DNA from: Martinezella rhizogenes
Lineage (GTDB): Bacteria > Pseudomonadota > Alphaproteobacteria > Rhizobiales > Rhizobiaceae
NCBI RefSeq assembly: GCF_007002745.1
Contig: NZ_SGNY01000004.1
Location: 124,001-188,000 of the forward strand
Length of the DNA stretch: 64,000 nt
Direction: 5' to 3'
The notes beneath the pieces are model-generated. The model was not told the origin of the DNA, made no database searches, and saw nothing but the letters and a program-made list of their open reading frames with translations. The translations under genes and the position numbers were made by a program. Position 1 is the stretch's first letter. The number at the start of each line of letters is the position of its first letter. Shown piece by piece: positions 1 through 8,339 of the stretch.

Positions 1-781
1 ATACCGTCTGCGTGCCGAGTGCTACACGGTTGAGCGCAGCGAAATCGGCATCCTGACCTGAAACGGGAACCGAACCGGCCATGCCCTGCGCAGCGAGAGC
101 GGCAATGGCGCCACCGGCCGTGCCGTCATTCGAGGCGACGACCGCATCCACCTTGTTGTTGTTCTTGGTCAGGAACTGTTCCATGTTCTTCTGGGCATTT
201 TCCGGCTTCCAGCCATCGGTATAGGCTTCGCCGACATTCTTGATCTTGCCGCCGTCAATGGCTGCCTTCAGCACTTCCTGCTGGCCGGCAAAAAGGAAGT
301 CCGCATTCGGATCGGAAGACGAACCCTTGATGAAGACGTAGTTACCTTCCGGCTTCACCTTGAACACCTCAGCAGCCTGAAGGCGGCCGACTTCCTTGTT
401 GTCGAAGGTGATGTAGAAGGCGTTCTGATTTTCGATCAGGCGGTCATAACCAACGACCGGAATGCCTTCGGCAACGGCCTTCTCCACCGCCGGGCCAATC
501 GCGTCGCTATCCTGCGCAAGGATGATCAGCGCGTTGGCGCCCTGCGAAATCAGCGATTCCACATCGGTCAGCTGCTTTGCGGCGGAAGACTGCGCATCGG
601 CGGAAATGTATTTCGCACCGGCCTTGTCAAGTGCTGCCTTGATGGCCGCCTCATCCGTCTTCCAGCGTTCCTCCTGGAAATTCGACCAGGAAACGCCAAC
701 AACGAGATCAGCCGCGATGGCGGCAGTATGCAGGGAAACGAGTACGGCCGTACCCGCCAAAAGCTTGGCAAACGAATTCAT
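1..781 (-). CDS. xylF: D-xylose ABC transporter substrate-binding protein (partial, C-terminus beyond left edge)
   Basis: Periplasmic sugar-binding protein that delivers D-xylose to an ABC importer. About 260 residues are present; the reading frame is open at position 1, so the C-terminus lies outside the window. The N-terminus is a clear Sec signal peptide (about residues 1-23, ending [10 protein letters not shown]), followed by the type I periplasmic-binding fold of the ribose/xylose family with the typical stretches [26 protein letters not shown] and [13 protein letters not shown]. It is divergent from a ROK-family regulator, the usual arrangement for xylose operons. The start at 781 follows a GGAGGACATC ribosome site. 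The xylose assignment is by family resemblance; a related pentose is possible. Confidence 0.88.
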   Translation of the reverse strand, partial: MNSFAKLLAGTAVLVSLHTAAIAADLVVGVSWSNFQEERWKTDEAAIKAALDKAGAKYISADAQSSAAKQLTDVESLISQGANALIILAQDSDAIGPAVEKAVAEGIPVVGYDRLIENQNAFYITFDNKEVGRLQAAEVFKVKPEGNYVFIKGSSSDPNADFLFAGQQEVLKAAIDGGKIKNVGEAYTDGWKPENAQKNMEQFLTKNNNKVDAVVASNDGTAGGAIAALAAQGMAGSVPVSGQDADFAALNRVALGTQTV

Positions 782-864
782 GATGTCCTCCCGGTAAGGG
801 CGAAGCCTGCACCTCCATGCAGGGAAAACGCCCGGAAAAAAGCTGACGGTCTCTGTGATTTCAC

Positions 865-889
865 AATTTTCTCGACAGTCGAGAAAATT
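865..889. promoter_or_regulatory. Perfect 25-bp palindrome, candidate XylR operator
   Basis: Two perfect 12-bp arms, AATTTTCTCGAC and its complement, flank one central A at 877. It lies in the 197-bp space between divergent xylF and xylR, 84 bp before xylF and 90 bp before xylR. Position and symmetry fit a dimeric operator for the adjacent ROK regulator. The symmetry is seen; the binding is inferred. Confidence 0.7.
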
Positions 890-978
890 AATGTCAGAGA
901 TTCCCAATGCTGTCAACAACGGCTGCGGGCAGCAACCGGGTGCCTTGATCTTCTCTGTGGCATGCGCCATCAGACAGG

Positions 979-2256
979 ATGAGCACGACAGGAAAAAGCC
1001 GTTCAGGGAGCAGGCCCCAGCCCATGTCCGCCATTGCAAGTACGGAACTGGTGCGCCAGAAAAACAGCCTGTCGGTTATGGCGGCCCTGCGCCTGCACGG
1101 CAGCCTTTCCCACACGGACATGTCTTCCTTCACCGGGCTCGCCTCGGCCACCGTCTCCGCCATCACCATGGAGCTTGAACGCGCCGGCCTCATTCTGCGC
1201 AAGGAACAGCTCGCCGCCACCGGTCGCGGGCGGCCGCGCATTCTCTTTGCGCCGCGTGGCGCATTCTGCCACGTCGCCATCGTCATCATTTCCTCCGACA
1301 GCGTGCAATATTCGCTGGTCGATTATGCCGGCAAGCTGGTGGATCGTTTCACCGAACAGAGGTTAGCTGCCGAAAAGGGCACATTCGGCGCGGCGATACT
1401 CGCCGGCCTCGCACGGCTTGCGGACCGCTCGCGCATCGACCGCCACGATATTCTTCAGGTATCGATCAGCAGCAAGGGGCTGGTGGATGCGGCGGCGGCA
1501 ACGCTCGTCTGGTCGCCGGTGCTCGGCAATGAAAGGATCGATTTCCGGCAATTGCTTTCCGCTGACGGCCGCAATCGCGTCACACTGAACAACGAAACCC
1601 TGCTTGCCGCCAAGGCCATCCGGATGCGCGAGCAGACGAAAGACGACCCGGCGCCGGAAGCACTCGTCACCCTGTCGCTCGGCCACAGCATCGGTCTTGG
1701 CATCGCCCGCTCCGCAGGCGATACAATCGAGGTCAGCGCCCCCAATTTCGGCCATATGCTGCATCTGGCCGATGGCGCCCTGTGCCGCTGCGGCACCAAA
1801 GGCTGCATCGAAGCCTATTCCGGATTCTACGCCATCCTGCGCTCGGCTTTCGAAGCCCCGCCGCAGGCCGAACCGGCCAAATTTGTGCCGATTGCCGAAG
1901 TAGACAAGATCGCCGCTTCAGCCCGCGCGGGTGCCCGCATGGCACGTTTTGCCTTCCGCACCGCCGGGCTGGCACTGGGTAACGGTCTTTCACGCCTGTT
2001 CAGCCTGCATGGCCATATGCCGGTTTTCGTGACCGGACCCGGCACCCGTTATTTCGACCTTCTGGAAAGCGGCCTGCATGATGGTCTTGCGCAATCCCAG
2101 GCGGTGCGTTTCGGCGGCATGCCCAAAATCAGCATCGCGCCAGACGAACCGGAACTGGTATTCGAAGGGCACATGGAACACGCGCTTTCCGCTGCCGACG
2201 ACTATATATTGAGCGCCGATGGTCATGAGAGGCAGGCAAGAAATTCTGGCGTCTGA
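979..2256 (+). CDS. xylR: ROK-family transcriptional regulator, XylR type
   Basis: Probable xylose-responsive repressor of the divergent xylF operon. 425 residues. A winged-helix DNA-binding domain occupies roughly residues 25-90 ([21 protein letters not shown] onward), followed by a ROK sugar-kinase-like domain. The ROK zinc signature is present near residue 270 as [14 protein letters not shown]. The ROK domain in such regulators senses a sugar rather than phosphorylating it. An alternative start at 1024 would drop 15 residues; neither start has a strong ribosome site. The operator candidate is the palindrome at 865-889. Confidence 0.85.
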   Translation: MSTTGKSRSGSRPQPMSAIASTELVRQKNSLSVMAALRLHGSLSHTDMSSFTGLASATVSAITMELERAGLILRKEQLAATGRGRPRILFAPRGAFCHVAIVIISSDSVQYSLVDYAGKLVDRFTEQRLAAEKGTFGAAILAGLARLADRSRIDRHDILQVSISSKGLVDAAAATLVWSPVLGNERIDFRQLLSADGRNRVTLNNETLLAAKAIRMREQTKDDPAPEALVTLSLGHSIGLGIARSAGDTIEVSAPNFGHMLHLADGALCRCGTKGCIEAYSGFYAILRSAFEAPPQAEPAKFVPIAEVDKIAASARAGARMARFAFRTAGLALGNGLSRLFSLHGHMPVFVTGPGTRYFDLLESGLHDGLAQSQAVRFGGMPKISIAPDEPELVFEGHMEHALSAADDYILSADGHERQARNSGV

Positions 2257-2305
2257 CGGATACCAACCGCGCTTCTGCAACGGCACGCAACCACTCACTG
2301 CTTCC

Positions 2306-3199
2306 TCAAAGCCGGCGCAGGCCTTCGCGATGCGTCGTATTTTCCGGCAACTTAACTTCACTGGCGACCCCAAGCCACACCAAAAACTGGATGAAATTCC
2401 AACCGAGATCGACTTGTCCCGCTTCAAGCCCAAGCCGCGCAGAGTCCGGAAAAGCATGGTGGTTACCATGAAAGGACTCGCCGAAAGTGACCACTGCTGC
2501 TGTGGGAATATTGTAGCCCTGCACGGCGACATTATCGACTGCCCATCCCTGATGTCCGTCGCGATGCGCAAAATGACCAACAAGCCAATGCCCTGTCAAT
2601 GAAACCGAAATGCGTACCGCAATCCCCCATACCACCCAACTCCAGCCGCCGAGAAGATAAAACAACAACATCCAGGGTAGTTGCTGCGCCATCCAGCTAC
2701 GCTCCAGAAACTGATAGAACCTGTCATTCGCAACCTCCGGCTCAATAACAAACGTAGGCGGATTCTTCAGTACGACTGAGCAATGCATTTGCCACCAAGC
2801 ATCTCCAAAGAAGGAACGCCGGTGCGCATGGAGATCATGGCACGTTGTTTGTCGTTGGGCCCAATCGCGGATGTCATGTGCGTAAATCATACCAAATGGC
2901 CCAGCCATACCAACCAGCGTGCCAAGATAGACCAGCAAGCGCTCAACAGTCTTGCCGGTGCGGAAGGAGCGGTGGATCAGCAATCGGTGCATCCCCACCG
3001 AGTGCCCCGCGCAAATGGTAATCCCGGTCATGACAACGAACAGAGTGAAACTGCTCCAGGAAAATGTCAGCGGTCCGAATACCACAGCCGCGGCGGTCAT
3101 CGACCCCACCCAGAGCGATTTTGCTGGCATCCAGCATACCCGCCCCTCGCTTGCATCGGAAAACGGTTGCGAGATCATGCGTCCTGTGGAAATCGCCAT
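2306..3199 (-). CDS. Membrane fatty acid desaturase (delta-9 type)
   Basis: Di-iron, membrane-embedded acyl desaturase that introduces a double bond into fatty acyl chains. 297 residues. The three histidine boxes are visible: HRLLIH in the first third, HDLHAHRR (degenerate against the usual HRxHH) in the middle and HGNHH near the C-terminus. Several hydrophobic segments lie between them. I chose the start at 3199 because AAAGGACATTACG precedes it; an upstream ATG at 3238 would add 13 residues. It is divergent from an ArsR-type regulator, which probably controls it. The altered second box leaves the exact substrate uncertain. Confidence 0.82.
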   Translation of the reverse strand: MAISTGRMISQPFSDASEGRVCWMPAKSLWVGSMTAAAVVFGPLTFSWSSFTLFVVMTGITICAGHSVGMHRLLIHRSFRTGKTVERLLVYLGTLVGMAGPFGMIYAHDIRDWAQRQTTCHDLHAHRRSFFGDAWWQMHCSVVLKNPPTFVIEPEVANDRFYQFLERSWMAQQLPWMLLFYLLGGWSWVVWGIAVRISVSLTGHWLVGHFAHRDGHQGWAVDNVAVQGYNIPTAAVVTFGESFHGNHHAFPDSARLGLEAGQVDLGWNFIQFLVWLGVASEVKLPENTTHREGLRRL

Positions 3200-3266
3200 C
3201 GTAATGTCCTTTCCGTGCCGCTCGCACGCTTGCCTCACCAGCCAGCAAATGGTACTTATTTAGTCT

Positions 3267-3276
3267 ATTAGCTAAT
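3267..3276. promoter_or_regulatory. Palindrome ATTAGCTAAT, copy 1 (candidate ArsR-family operator)
   Basis: Perfect 10-bp palindrome upstream of the desaturase gene. An identical copy lies at 3308-3317, with centres 41 bp apart (about four helical turns). Both lie in the space between the desaturase and the ArsR-type regulator. Confidence 0.6.
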
Positions 3277-3307
3277 TACCTTTGTAGCCGATTTTTTTAA
3301 TTAGGCA

Positions 3308-3317
3308 ATTAGCTAAT
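3308..3317. promoter_or_regulatory. Palindrome ATTAGCTAAT, copy 2 (candidate ArsR-family operator)
   Basis: Second perfect copy. Here the symmetry extends to 12 bp (AATTAGCTAATT, 3307-3318). It lies 48 bp before the GTG of the regulator, so it could serve autorepression. Confidence 0.6.
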
Positions 3318-3365
3318 TAACTCAGGCGCCGATACTTATGGATTGCCAATGAAAGACAGGACGAC

Positions 3366-3743
3366 GTGACTGGACAGAAAAATGATTCCGATATGCTGGC
3401 AGAACAAGTAACAACTCTGCCCATGCAACTGGTTTTCGAGGCGCTCGCATCCGCCCCGCGCCGCAAAATCCTGGCCTATCTCTCCCATACGGATCTTACG
3501 GCCGGCGAAATCGCTGCGCGCTTTGACATGTCAAAGCCGTCCATCTCACAGCATCTAAATGTGTTGGAAACCGCCGGTTTGATTTCCGGCAAACGTGAGG
3601 GCCAATTCATTCGTTATTCGCTGACACCGAACAAGCTGGTGAACACACTCAACGGCTTCGTCCAGGATGTCTGCCCCGTTGGCCGGCCGCTTAAGAAGGA
3701 AAGCAAGGAGCTGGCGAAGCTGAAGTCGGATGAAACGACGTGA
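3366..3743 (+). CDS. ArsR/SmtB-family winged-helix regulator
   Basis: Small DNA-binding repressor, 125 residues. The winged-helix core covers about residues 18-95 (QLVFEALASAPRRKILAYL, then AGEIAARFDMSKPSISQHLNVLETAGLI, then the wing GKREGQFIRYSL). No metal-binding cysteine pair of the ArsR ELCVC type is seen, so the signal is probably not a heavy metal. The GTG start follows ACAGGACGAC at good spacing; an in-frame ATG at 3393 lacks one. It is divergent from the desaturase, and twin palindromes between them suggest control of both genes. Confidence 0.82.
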   Translation: MTGQKNDSDMLAEQVTTLPMQLVFEALASAPRRKILAYLSHTDLTAGEIAARFDMSKPSISQHLNVLETAGLISGKREGQFIRYSLTPNKLVNTLNGFVQDVCPVGRPLKKESKELAKLKSDETT

Positions 3744-3768
3744 AAGCTCTATTGTGAACCGTTGAGAG

Positions 3769-3794
3769 CCCCGAAGCCTGCGAGCAATTCGGGG
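3769..3794. terminator. Short inverted repeat between convergent genes
   Basis: CCCCGAA pairs with TTCGGGG across a 12-nt loop, between the ends of the ArsR-type gene and glpD. There is no strong T-run, so it is a weak candidate for a bidirectional terminator. Confidence 0.35.
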
Positions 3795-3817
3795 AACTGA
3801 CAACAATTGCTAAAGGC

Positions 3818-5362
3818 TCAGGCCCGCTCCGCCACGGCTGCAGTTTCTTCCCCGGCGCCCGTCAAAAGTCGGACGAACTCATCCAGACCGGCCGCCTGAT
3901 CCTTGCTGAGCAACAGGCCCTGCTTAGTACGCCGCCAGAGAATATCTTCTGCCGCGCAGGCCCATTCATGCTGCACCAGAAAGCGAACCTCGCATTCGTA
4001 AAGCGTGCCGCCGAAATGGCGGCCGAGGCCGGATATATCGGTGGCCGGGCCGAGCAGATCTACCGCTTTGGTGCCGTAATTCCTGACGAGGCGTTCCGCA
4101 TGGCGGCGCTCAAGAAAGGGATAAAGGTCAATCAGTCCCCTCACTTGATTTTCATATCTCTCCGCGCCGAAATCGCCACCCGGCAGGTGGGAGCCCGCCG
4201 TCCATGGCTTGCCCTTCTCGCCGATGGCCGTGCCGATCTTTTCCAGCGCATGTTCGGCCAGCCGCCGATAGGTGGTCAGCTTGCCGCCGAAAATGTTGAG
4301 GAGCGGGGCTTCGCCGTTCCCCTCTTCCAACTTCAGCACGTAATCGCGGGTGGCCTCCTGTGCTTTCGAAGCACCGTCATCAAAAAGCGGCCGCACGCCG
4401 GAATAGGTCCAGACGATATCTTCCGGCTTTACCGCGTCGCTGAAATAGTCGCTTGCGGCATTGCAGAGGTAGGAAATCTCTTCCTCCGAGATGCGCACCT
4501 TCGCCGGGTCGCCCTGATAATCGCGGTCCGTTGTGCCGATCAGCGTGAAATCCCGCTCATAGGGAATGGCGAAGATGATGCGGTTATCAGGGTTCTGGAA
4601 GAAATAGGCGCGCGGATCGGAAAACTTCCTGCGCACGATGATGTGGCTGCCCTGCACGAGCCGGACATTATGAACATCCTGGCGGCCAAAGACGCCTGAA
4701 AGCACCTTGTCCACCCAGGGGCCGGCGGCATTCACCAGCATGCGCGCCTTGTGCGTGGCCGCCCGTCCGGTTTTTTCGTCCAGCGTTTCGATGAGCCAGA
4801 GGCCGCCTTCACGCCGCGCGGAGACGACCCGTGTGCGGTTCATGATCGTCGCGCCGCGATTTGCCGCATCGCGCGCATTAAGCACCACGAAACGGGCATC
4901 ATCCACCCAGCCATCGGAATATTCGAAAGCCTTGGCGAAAGCCGGCTTCAGCGGTTTGCCCGCCGGGTCTCGCCTCAGATCGAGCGTGCGGGTCGCCGGC
5001 AGAAGTTTGCGGCCGCCGAGATTGTCATAAAGAAACAGGCCGAGCCGGACCATCCAGGCCGGGCGTACGCCGCCGTTCTGGATGGGCAGAACGAAGCGCA
5101 TCGGCCAGATGACATGCGGCGCCATGGCCCAAAGGATTTCACGCTCCATCAGGGCTTCGCGCACCAGGCGGAATTCGTAATGTTCGAGATAACGCAGGCC
5201 GCCATGAATAAGCTTGGTGGCGGCAGAAGAGGTGCCGGAAGCAAAATCGCCCTTTTCCGCAAGCGCCACGAAGTAACCCCTGCCCACCGCATCGCGGGCA
5301 ATGCCGCAGCCATTGATGCCGCCACCGATGACAAAAAGATCGAAAATATTCTCGCCGGACAT
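3818..5362 (-). CDS. glpD: Glycerol-3-phosphate dehydrogenase (FAD, quinone-linked)
   Basis: Oxidises sn-glycerol 3-phosphate to dihydroxyacetone phosphate at the inner membrane and passes electrons to quinone. 514 residues, normal for GlpD. The N-terminal FAD-binding motif FVIGGGINGCGIARDAVGRG is followed by the family segment GTSSAATKLIHGGLRYLE. The start at 5362 is fixed by GGAGGCTCT just upstream; a longer frame to 5488 has no ribosome site and no homology-like sequence. The gene stands alone here, without glpK or glpF. Its promoter region carries repeated AAACGAA motifs suggesting control by a DeoR/GlpR-type repressor. Confidence 0.95.
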   Translation of the reverse strand: MSGENIFDLFVIGGGINGCGIARDAVGRGYFVALAEKGDFASGTSSAATKLIHGGLRYLEHYEFRLVREALMEREILWAMAPHVIWPMRFVLPIQNGGVRPAWMVRLGLFLYDNLGGRKLLPATRTLDLRRDPAGKPLKPAFAKAFEYSDGWVDDARFVVLNARDAANRGATIMNRTRVVSARREGGLWLIETLDEKTGRAATHKARMLVNAAGPWVDKVLSGVFGRQDVHNVRLVQGSHIIVRRKFSDPRAYFFQNPDNRIIFAIPYERDFTLIGTTDRDYQGDPAKVRISEEEISYLCNAASDYFSDAVKPEDIVWTYSGVRPLFDDGASKAQEATRDYVLKLEEGNGEAPLLNIFGGKLTTYRRLAEHALEKIGTAIGEKGKPWTAGSHLPGGDFGAERYENQVRGLIDLYPFLERRHAERLVRNYGTKAVDLLGPATDISGLGRHFGGTLYECEVRFLVQHEWACAAEDILWRRTKQGLLLSKDQAAGLDEFVRLLTGAGEETAAVAERA

Positions 5363-5416
5363 AGAGCCTCCACGACAGCGCAGGGGATCGTATCCCCATC
5401 GTTGAAAGACAATTGC

Positions 5417-5460
5417 AATAAAAACGAAAACAAAACGAATGTCAAAAGAAAACAAACGAA
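5417..5460 (-). promoter_or_regulatory. glpD promoter overlapped by AAACGAA repeats
   Basis: On the minus strand a -35 TTGACA (5440-5445) and a -10-like TTTATT (5417-5422) are 17 bp apart. AAACGAA occurs at 5422-5428, 5433-5439 and 5454-5460 (TTCGTTT on the minus strand), stepping 11 and 21 bp, that is one and two helical turns. TTTCGTT-type repeats are typical of DeoR-family (GlpR) operators. Binding is inferred. Confidence 0.6.
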
Positions 5461-5554
5461 ACACGTTACGGCAAAGGCAGGCGGCCACTGCCCGCCGTCC
5501 ACCACATGGCCAGCGTCTTAGGGCGTCTGTGTTTCAGCCATGTGTCGGCTAGAA

Positions 5555-5596
5555 CATTTCCAGTAAAAGCGGAATCGCTTTTACCTCTGGACAATG
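5555..5596. repeat. Dispersed 43-bp hairpin repeat, copy 1
   Basis: Hairpin with nested arms CATT/AATG, CCAG/CTGG and AAAAGCG/CGCTTTT, between mce and glpD. Related copies lie at 11776-11818 and 54721-54765. It may act as an RNA-level stabiliser or terminator. Confidence 0.65.
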
Positions 5597-5611
5597 TATC
5601 AAAACAAAAGG

Positions 5612-6052
5612 TTAGGACAGTTCTCGTGAACCGTTGGTCACGGGAACTGCCCCAACCTGCTCAAGCTCATAGAGCACGCCGCCCATGTCCTTCGGGTGCA
5701 GGAAAAGCACGGGATTGCCATGCGCGCCGATCTTCGGCTCGCCATCGCCCAGAATCCGGACGCCTTTTTTGACGAGATCGTCGCGGGCCACGACAATATC
5801 AGGCACTTCGAAGCAGAGATGATGGGTGCCGCCGCCCGGGTTTCTGTCGAGAAAAGCGGCAATCGGCGAATTTTCTCCGAGCGGATGAAGAAGTTCGATC
5901 TTGGTGTTGTCAGCCTGAATGAACACCACCGTCACACCATGTTCGGGCAGGGATTGTGGTTCCGATACATCTGCGCCAAGCGCCCTGTAACGGGCAATAG
6001 CGACATCGAGATCGGGCACCGCGATGGCGACGTGGTTCAATCTTCCAAACAT
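5612..6052 (-). CDS. mce: Methylmalonyl-CoA epimerase
   Basis: Interconverts (S)- and (R)-methylmalonyl-CoA, linking propionyl-CoA carboxylase to the mutase. 146 residues, a complete glyoxalase/VOC-fold protein. Metal ligand candidates stand at His7 (GRLNHVAIAV), the His77-His78 pair (GGTHHLCFEV) and Glu129 (LYELEQV). Only 12 bp separate it from the upstream mutase gene, so the two are almost certainly co-transcribed. The start at 6052 follows GAGGGAAAACACCC. Confidence 0.94.
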   Translation of the reverse strand: MFGRLNHVAIAVPDLDVAIARYRALGADVSEPQSLPEHGVTVVFIQADNTKIELLHPLGENSPIAAFLDRNPGGGTHHLCFEVPDIVVARDDLVKKGVRILGDGEPKIGAHGNPVLFLHPKDMGGVLYELEQVGAVPVTNGSRELS

Positions 6053-6064
6053 GGGTGTTTTCCC

Positions 6065-8206
6065 TCACGCGTTGCGCCGGATGCCTTCAAGCAGGTCGAG
6101 AACCTTGTTGGCGGCATCCATGACATTGGTGCCGGGCCCGAAGATTGCCGAGACCCCGTGGTCGAGCAGGAACTGATAATCCTGACGCGGAATGACGCCG
6201 CCGACGACGACGATGATGTCTTCCGCACCCTTGTGTTTCAGTGCCTCGACCAGCTGTGGCGCCAGCGTCTTGTGGCCGGCTGCCAGCGACGACATGCCGA
6301 CCACATGCACCTTGTTCTGAACGGCAAGATCGGCCGCCTCATTGGGCGTCTGGAATAGCGGGCCGGCCAGCACATCAAAACCGATATCGCCGAAGGCGGA
6401 GGCGATGACCTTCGCGCCACGATCATGCCCGTCCTGCCCGAGCTTCGCGACCATGATGCGCGGTTTGGTGCCGATCCTTTCCGCAACGCCAGAAAGGCGG
6501 GCGGCGAGCGTGGCCAGCTCCGGCTCGTCCTTATAGGCCTCGCCGTAAATATCGCTAACCACTTCCGGCACGGCGGCGTGATCGCCGAAGGCCCGGCGCA
6601 GCGCATCGGAAATCTCGCCGACCGTGGCGCGGGCACGGGCGGCGGCGACTGCCGCTTCGAGAATATTGCCCTTGCCGCTGCGGGCGACTTCGGAAAGCGT
6701 GGCGAGCGCCTTGGAAACATCTCCACCATCCCGGCGACGTTTGGTGTCCTCAAGCCGGCGGATTTGCGCGGCGCGCACGGCGGCGTTGTCGATATCGAGG
6801 ACATCGATATCCTCTTCGGTCTCCAGCCGGTAGCGGTTGACCCCGACGATGACCTCTTCCCCTTTGTCCACGGCTGCCTGTCGGCGTGTCGCGGCCTCCT
6901 CGATCAGCCGTTTCGGCAGACCCTCCGTCACGGCCTTGGTCATGCCGCCAAGCGCCTCGACTTCCTCGATAAGCGCCCAGGCCTTTTGCGCCAGTTCGTC
7001 CGTCAGGCTTTCGACATAATAAGAACCGGCCAGCGGATCGACGACCTTGGTGACGCCGGTTTCATGCTGGAGGATAAGCTGGGTATTACGGGCGATACGG
7101 GCGGAAAATTCCGTCGGCAGGGCAATGGCTTCATCGAAGGAATTGGTGTGCAGCGACTGCGTACCACCAAGCACGGCGGACATGGCCTCAAAGGCGGTGC
7201 GGACAATGTTGTTATAGGGATCCTGCTCCTGCAGGGACACGCCGGAAGTCTGGCAATGGGTGCGCAGCATCAGCGACGAGGCCTTTTGCGGCTTGAACTC
7301 TTCCATGATGCGCGACCACAGGAAGCGCGCGGCGCGCAGCTTGGCTGCTTCCATGAAGAAATTCATGCCGATGGCGAAAAAGAACGACAGGCGACCGGCG
7401 AAATCATCGACATTCAGCCCTTTCGCAAGCGCGGCCCGCACATATTCCCGCCCATCCGCCAGCGTGAAGGCAAGCTCCTGCACCAGCGTCGCGCCCGCCT
7501 CCTGCATGTGATAGCCGGAGATCGAGATAGAGTTGAATTTAGGCATCTCTTTCGCGGTATATTCGATGATATCGGCGATGATGCGCATCGAAGGTTCGGG
7601 CGGATATATATAGGTATTGCGGACCATGAACTCCTTGAGGATATCGTTCTGGATGGTGCCGGAAAGTTGTTCGCGGGAAACGCCCTGTTCTTCACCAGCG
7701 ACGATGAAATTGGCAAGCACCGGAATAACCGCGCCATTCATGGTCATCGATACCGAGACTTTTTCGAGCGGAATGCCGTCGAACAGGATTTTCATATCCT
7801 CGACGCTGTCAATCGCCACGCCGGCCTTGCCGACATCGCCTTCCACCCGCGGATGGTCGCTATCGTAACCACGATGGGTGGCAAGATCGAATGCCACGGA
7901 AACGCCCTGCTGGCCGGCAGCAAGCGCCTTGCGGTAAAAGGCATTTGAGGCCTCCGCCGTGGAGAAACCGGCATATTGGCGGATCGTCCATGGCCGCCCG
8001 GCATACATGGTGGCGCGCGGGCCGCGGGTGAAGGGCGCAAAGCCCGGCAGGCTTTCGAGATGGGACGTGTTTTGCAGGTCGTCGGCCGTATAAAGCGGCT
8101 TGACGTCAATGCCTTCAGGCGTGTGCCAGACGAGTGTTTCCGGTGACCGCTTCAGCTCCTTTTCGGCAAGCTGCAGCCAATCCCGCACCGTTTTTTCACC
8201 CGACAT
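6065..8206 (-). CDS. scpA: Methylmalonyl-CoA mutase (single-chain, adenosylcobalamin-dependent)
   Basis: Rearranges (R)-methylmalonyl-CoA to succinyl-CoA by radical chemistry; also called mcm or bhbA. 713 residues. The N-terminal catalytic barrel includes [15 protein letters not shown] and [11 protein letters not shown]. The C-terminal B12-binding domain carries the DxHxxG motif as Asp592-Gly-His594-Asp-Arg-Gly597. This is the one-polypeptide bacterial form, not the two-subunit MutA/MutB type. The start at 8206 has a GGGGAGAG site. It sits between pccA and mce, completing the propionyl-CoA to succinyl-CoA route. Its cofactor can be supplied by the adenosyltransferase at 19.7 kb and the cobalt-insertion genes at 46-49 kb. 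Confidence 0.96.
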   Translation of the reverse strand: MSGEKTVRDWLQLAEKELKRSPETLVWHTPEGIDVKPLYTADDLQNTSHLESLPGFAPFTRGPRATMYAGRPWTIRQYAGFSTAEASNAFYRKALAAGQQGVSVAFDLATHRGYDSDHPRVEGDVGKAGVAIDSVEDMKILFDGIPLEKVSVSMTMNGAVIPVLANFIVAGEEQGVSREQLSGTIQNDILKEFMVRNTYIYPPEPSMRIIADIIEYTAKEMPKFNSISISGYHMQEAGATLVQELAFTLADGREYVRAALAKGLNVDDFAGRLSFFFAIGMNFFMEAAKLRAARFLWSRIMEEFKPQKASSLMLRTHCQTSGVSLQEQDPYNNIVRTAFEAMSAVLGGTQSLHTNSFDEAIALPTEFSARIARNTQLILQHETGVTKVVDPLAGSYYVESLTDELAQKAWALIEEVEALGGMTKAVTEGLPKRLIEEAATRRQAAVDKGEEVIVGVNRYRLETEEDIDVLDIDNAAVRAAQIRRLEDTKRRRDGGDVSKALATLSEVARSGKGNILEAAVAAARARATVGEISDALRRAFGDHAAVPEVVSDIYGEAYKDEPELATLAARLSGVAERIGTKPRIMVAKLGQDGHDRGAKVIASAFGDIGFDVLAGPLFQTPNEAADLAVQNKVHVVGMSSLAAGHKTLAPQLVEALKHKGAEDIIVVVGGVIPRQDYQFLLDHGVSAIFGPGTNVMDAANKVLDLLEGIRRNA

Positions 8207-8339
8207 GCATCTCTCCCCTTCTGCATTTCATCTTAGCACTGTGGCGGGTGATCGTGACGAAAATCGAACGATCCGCCCGCAGGTCCGAACCCGTAAACCG
8301 CTCCGGCCCACATGCGTTCCGGAAAAACGGCAGCGGCCG

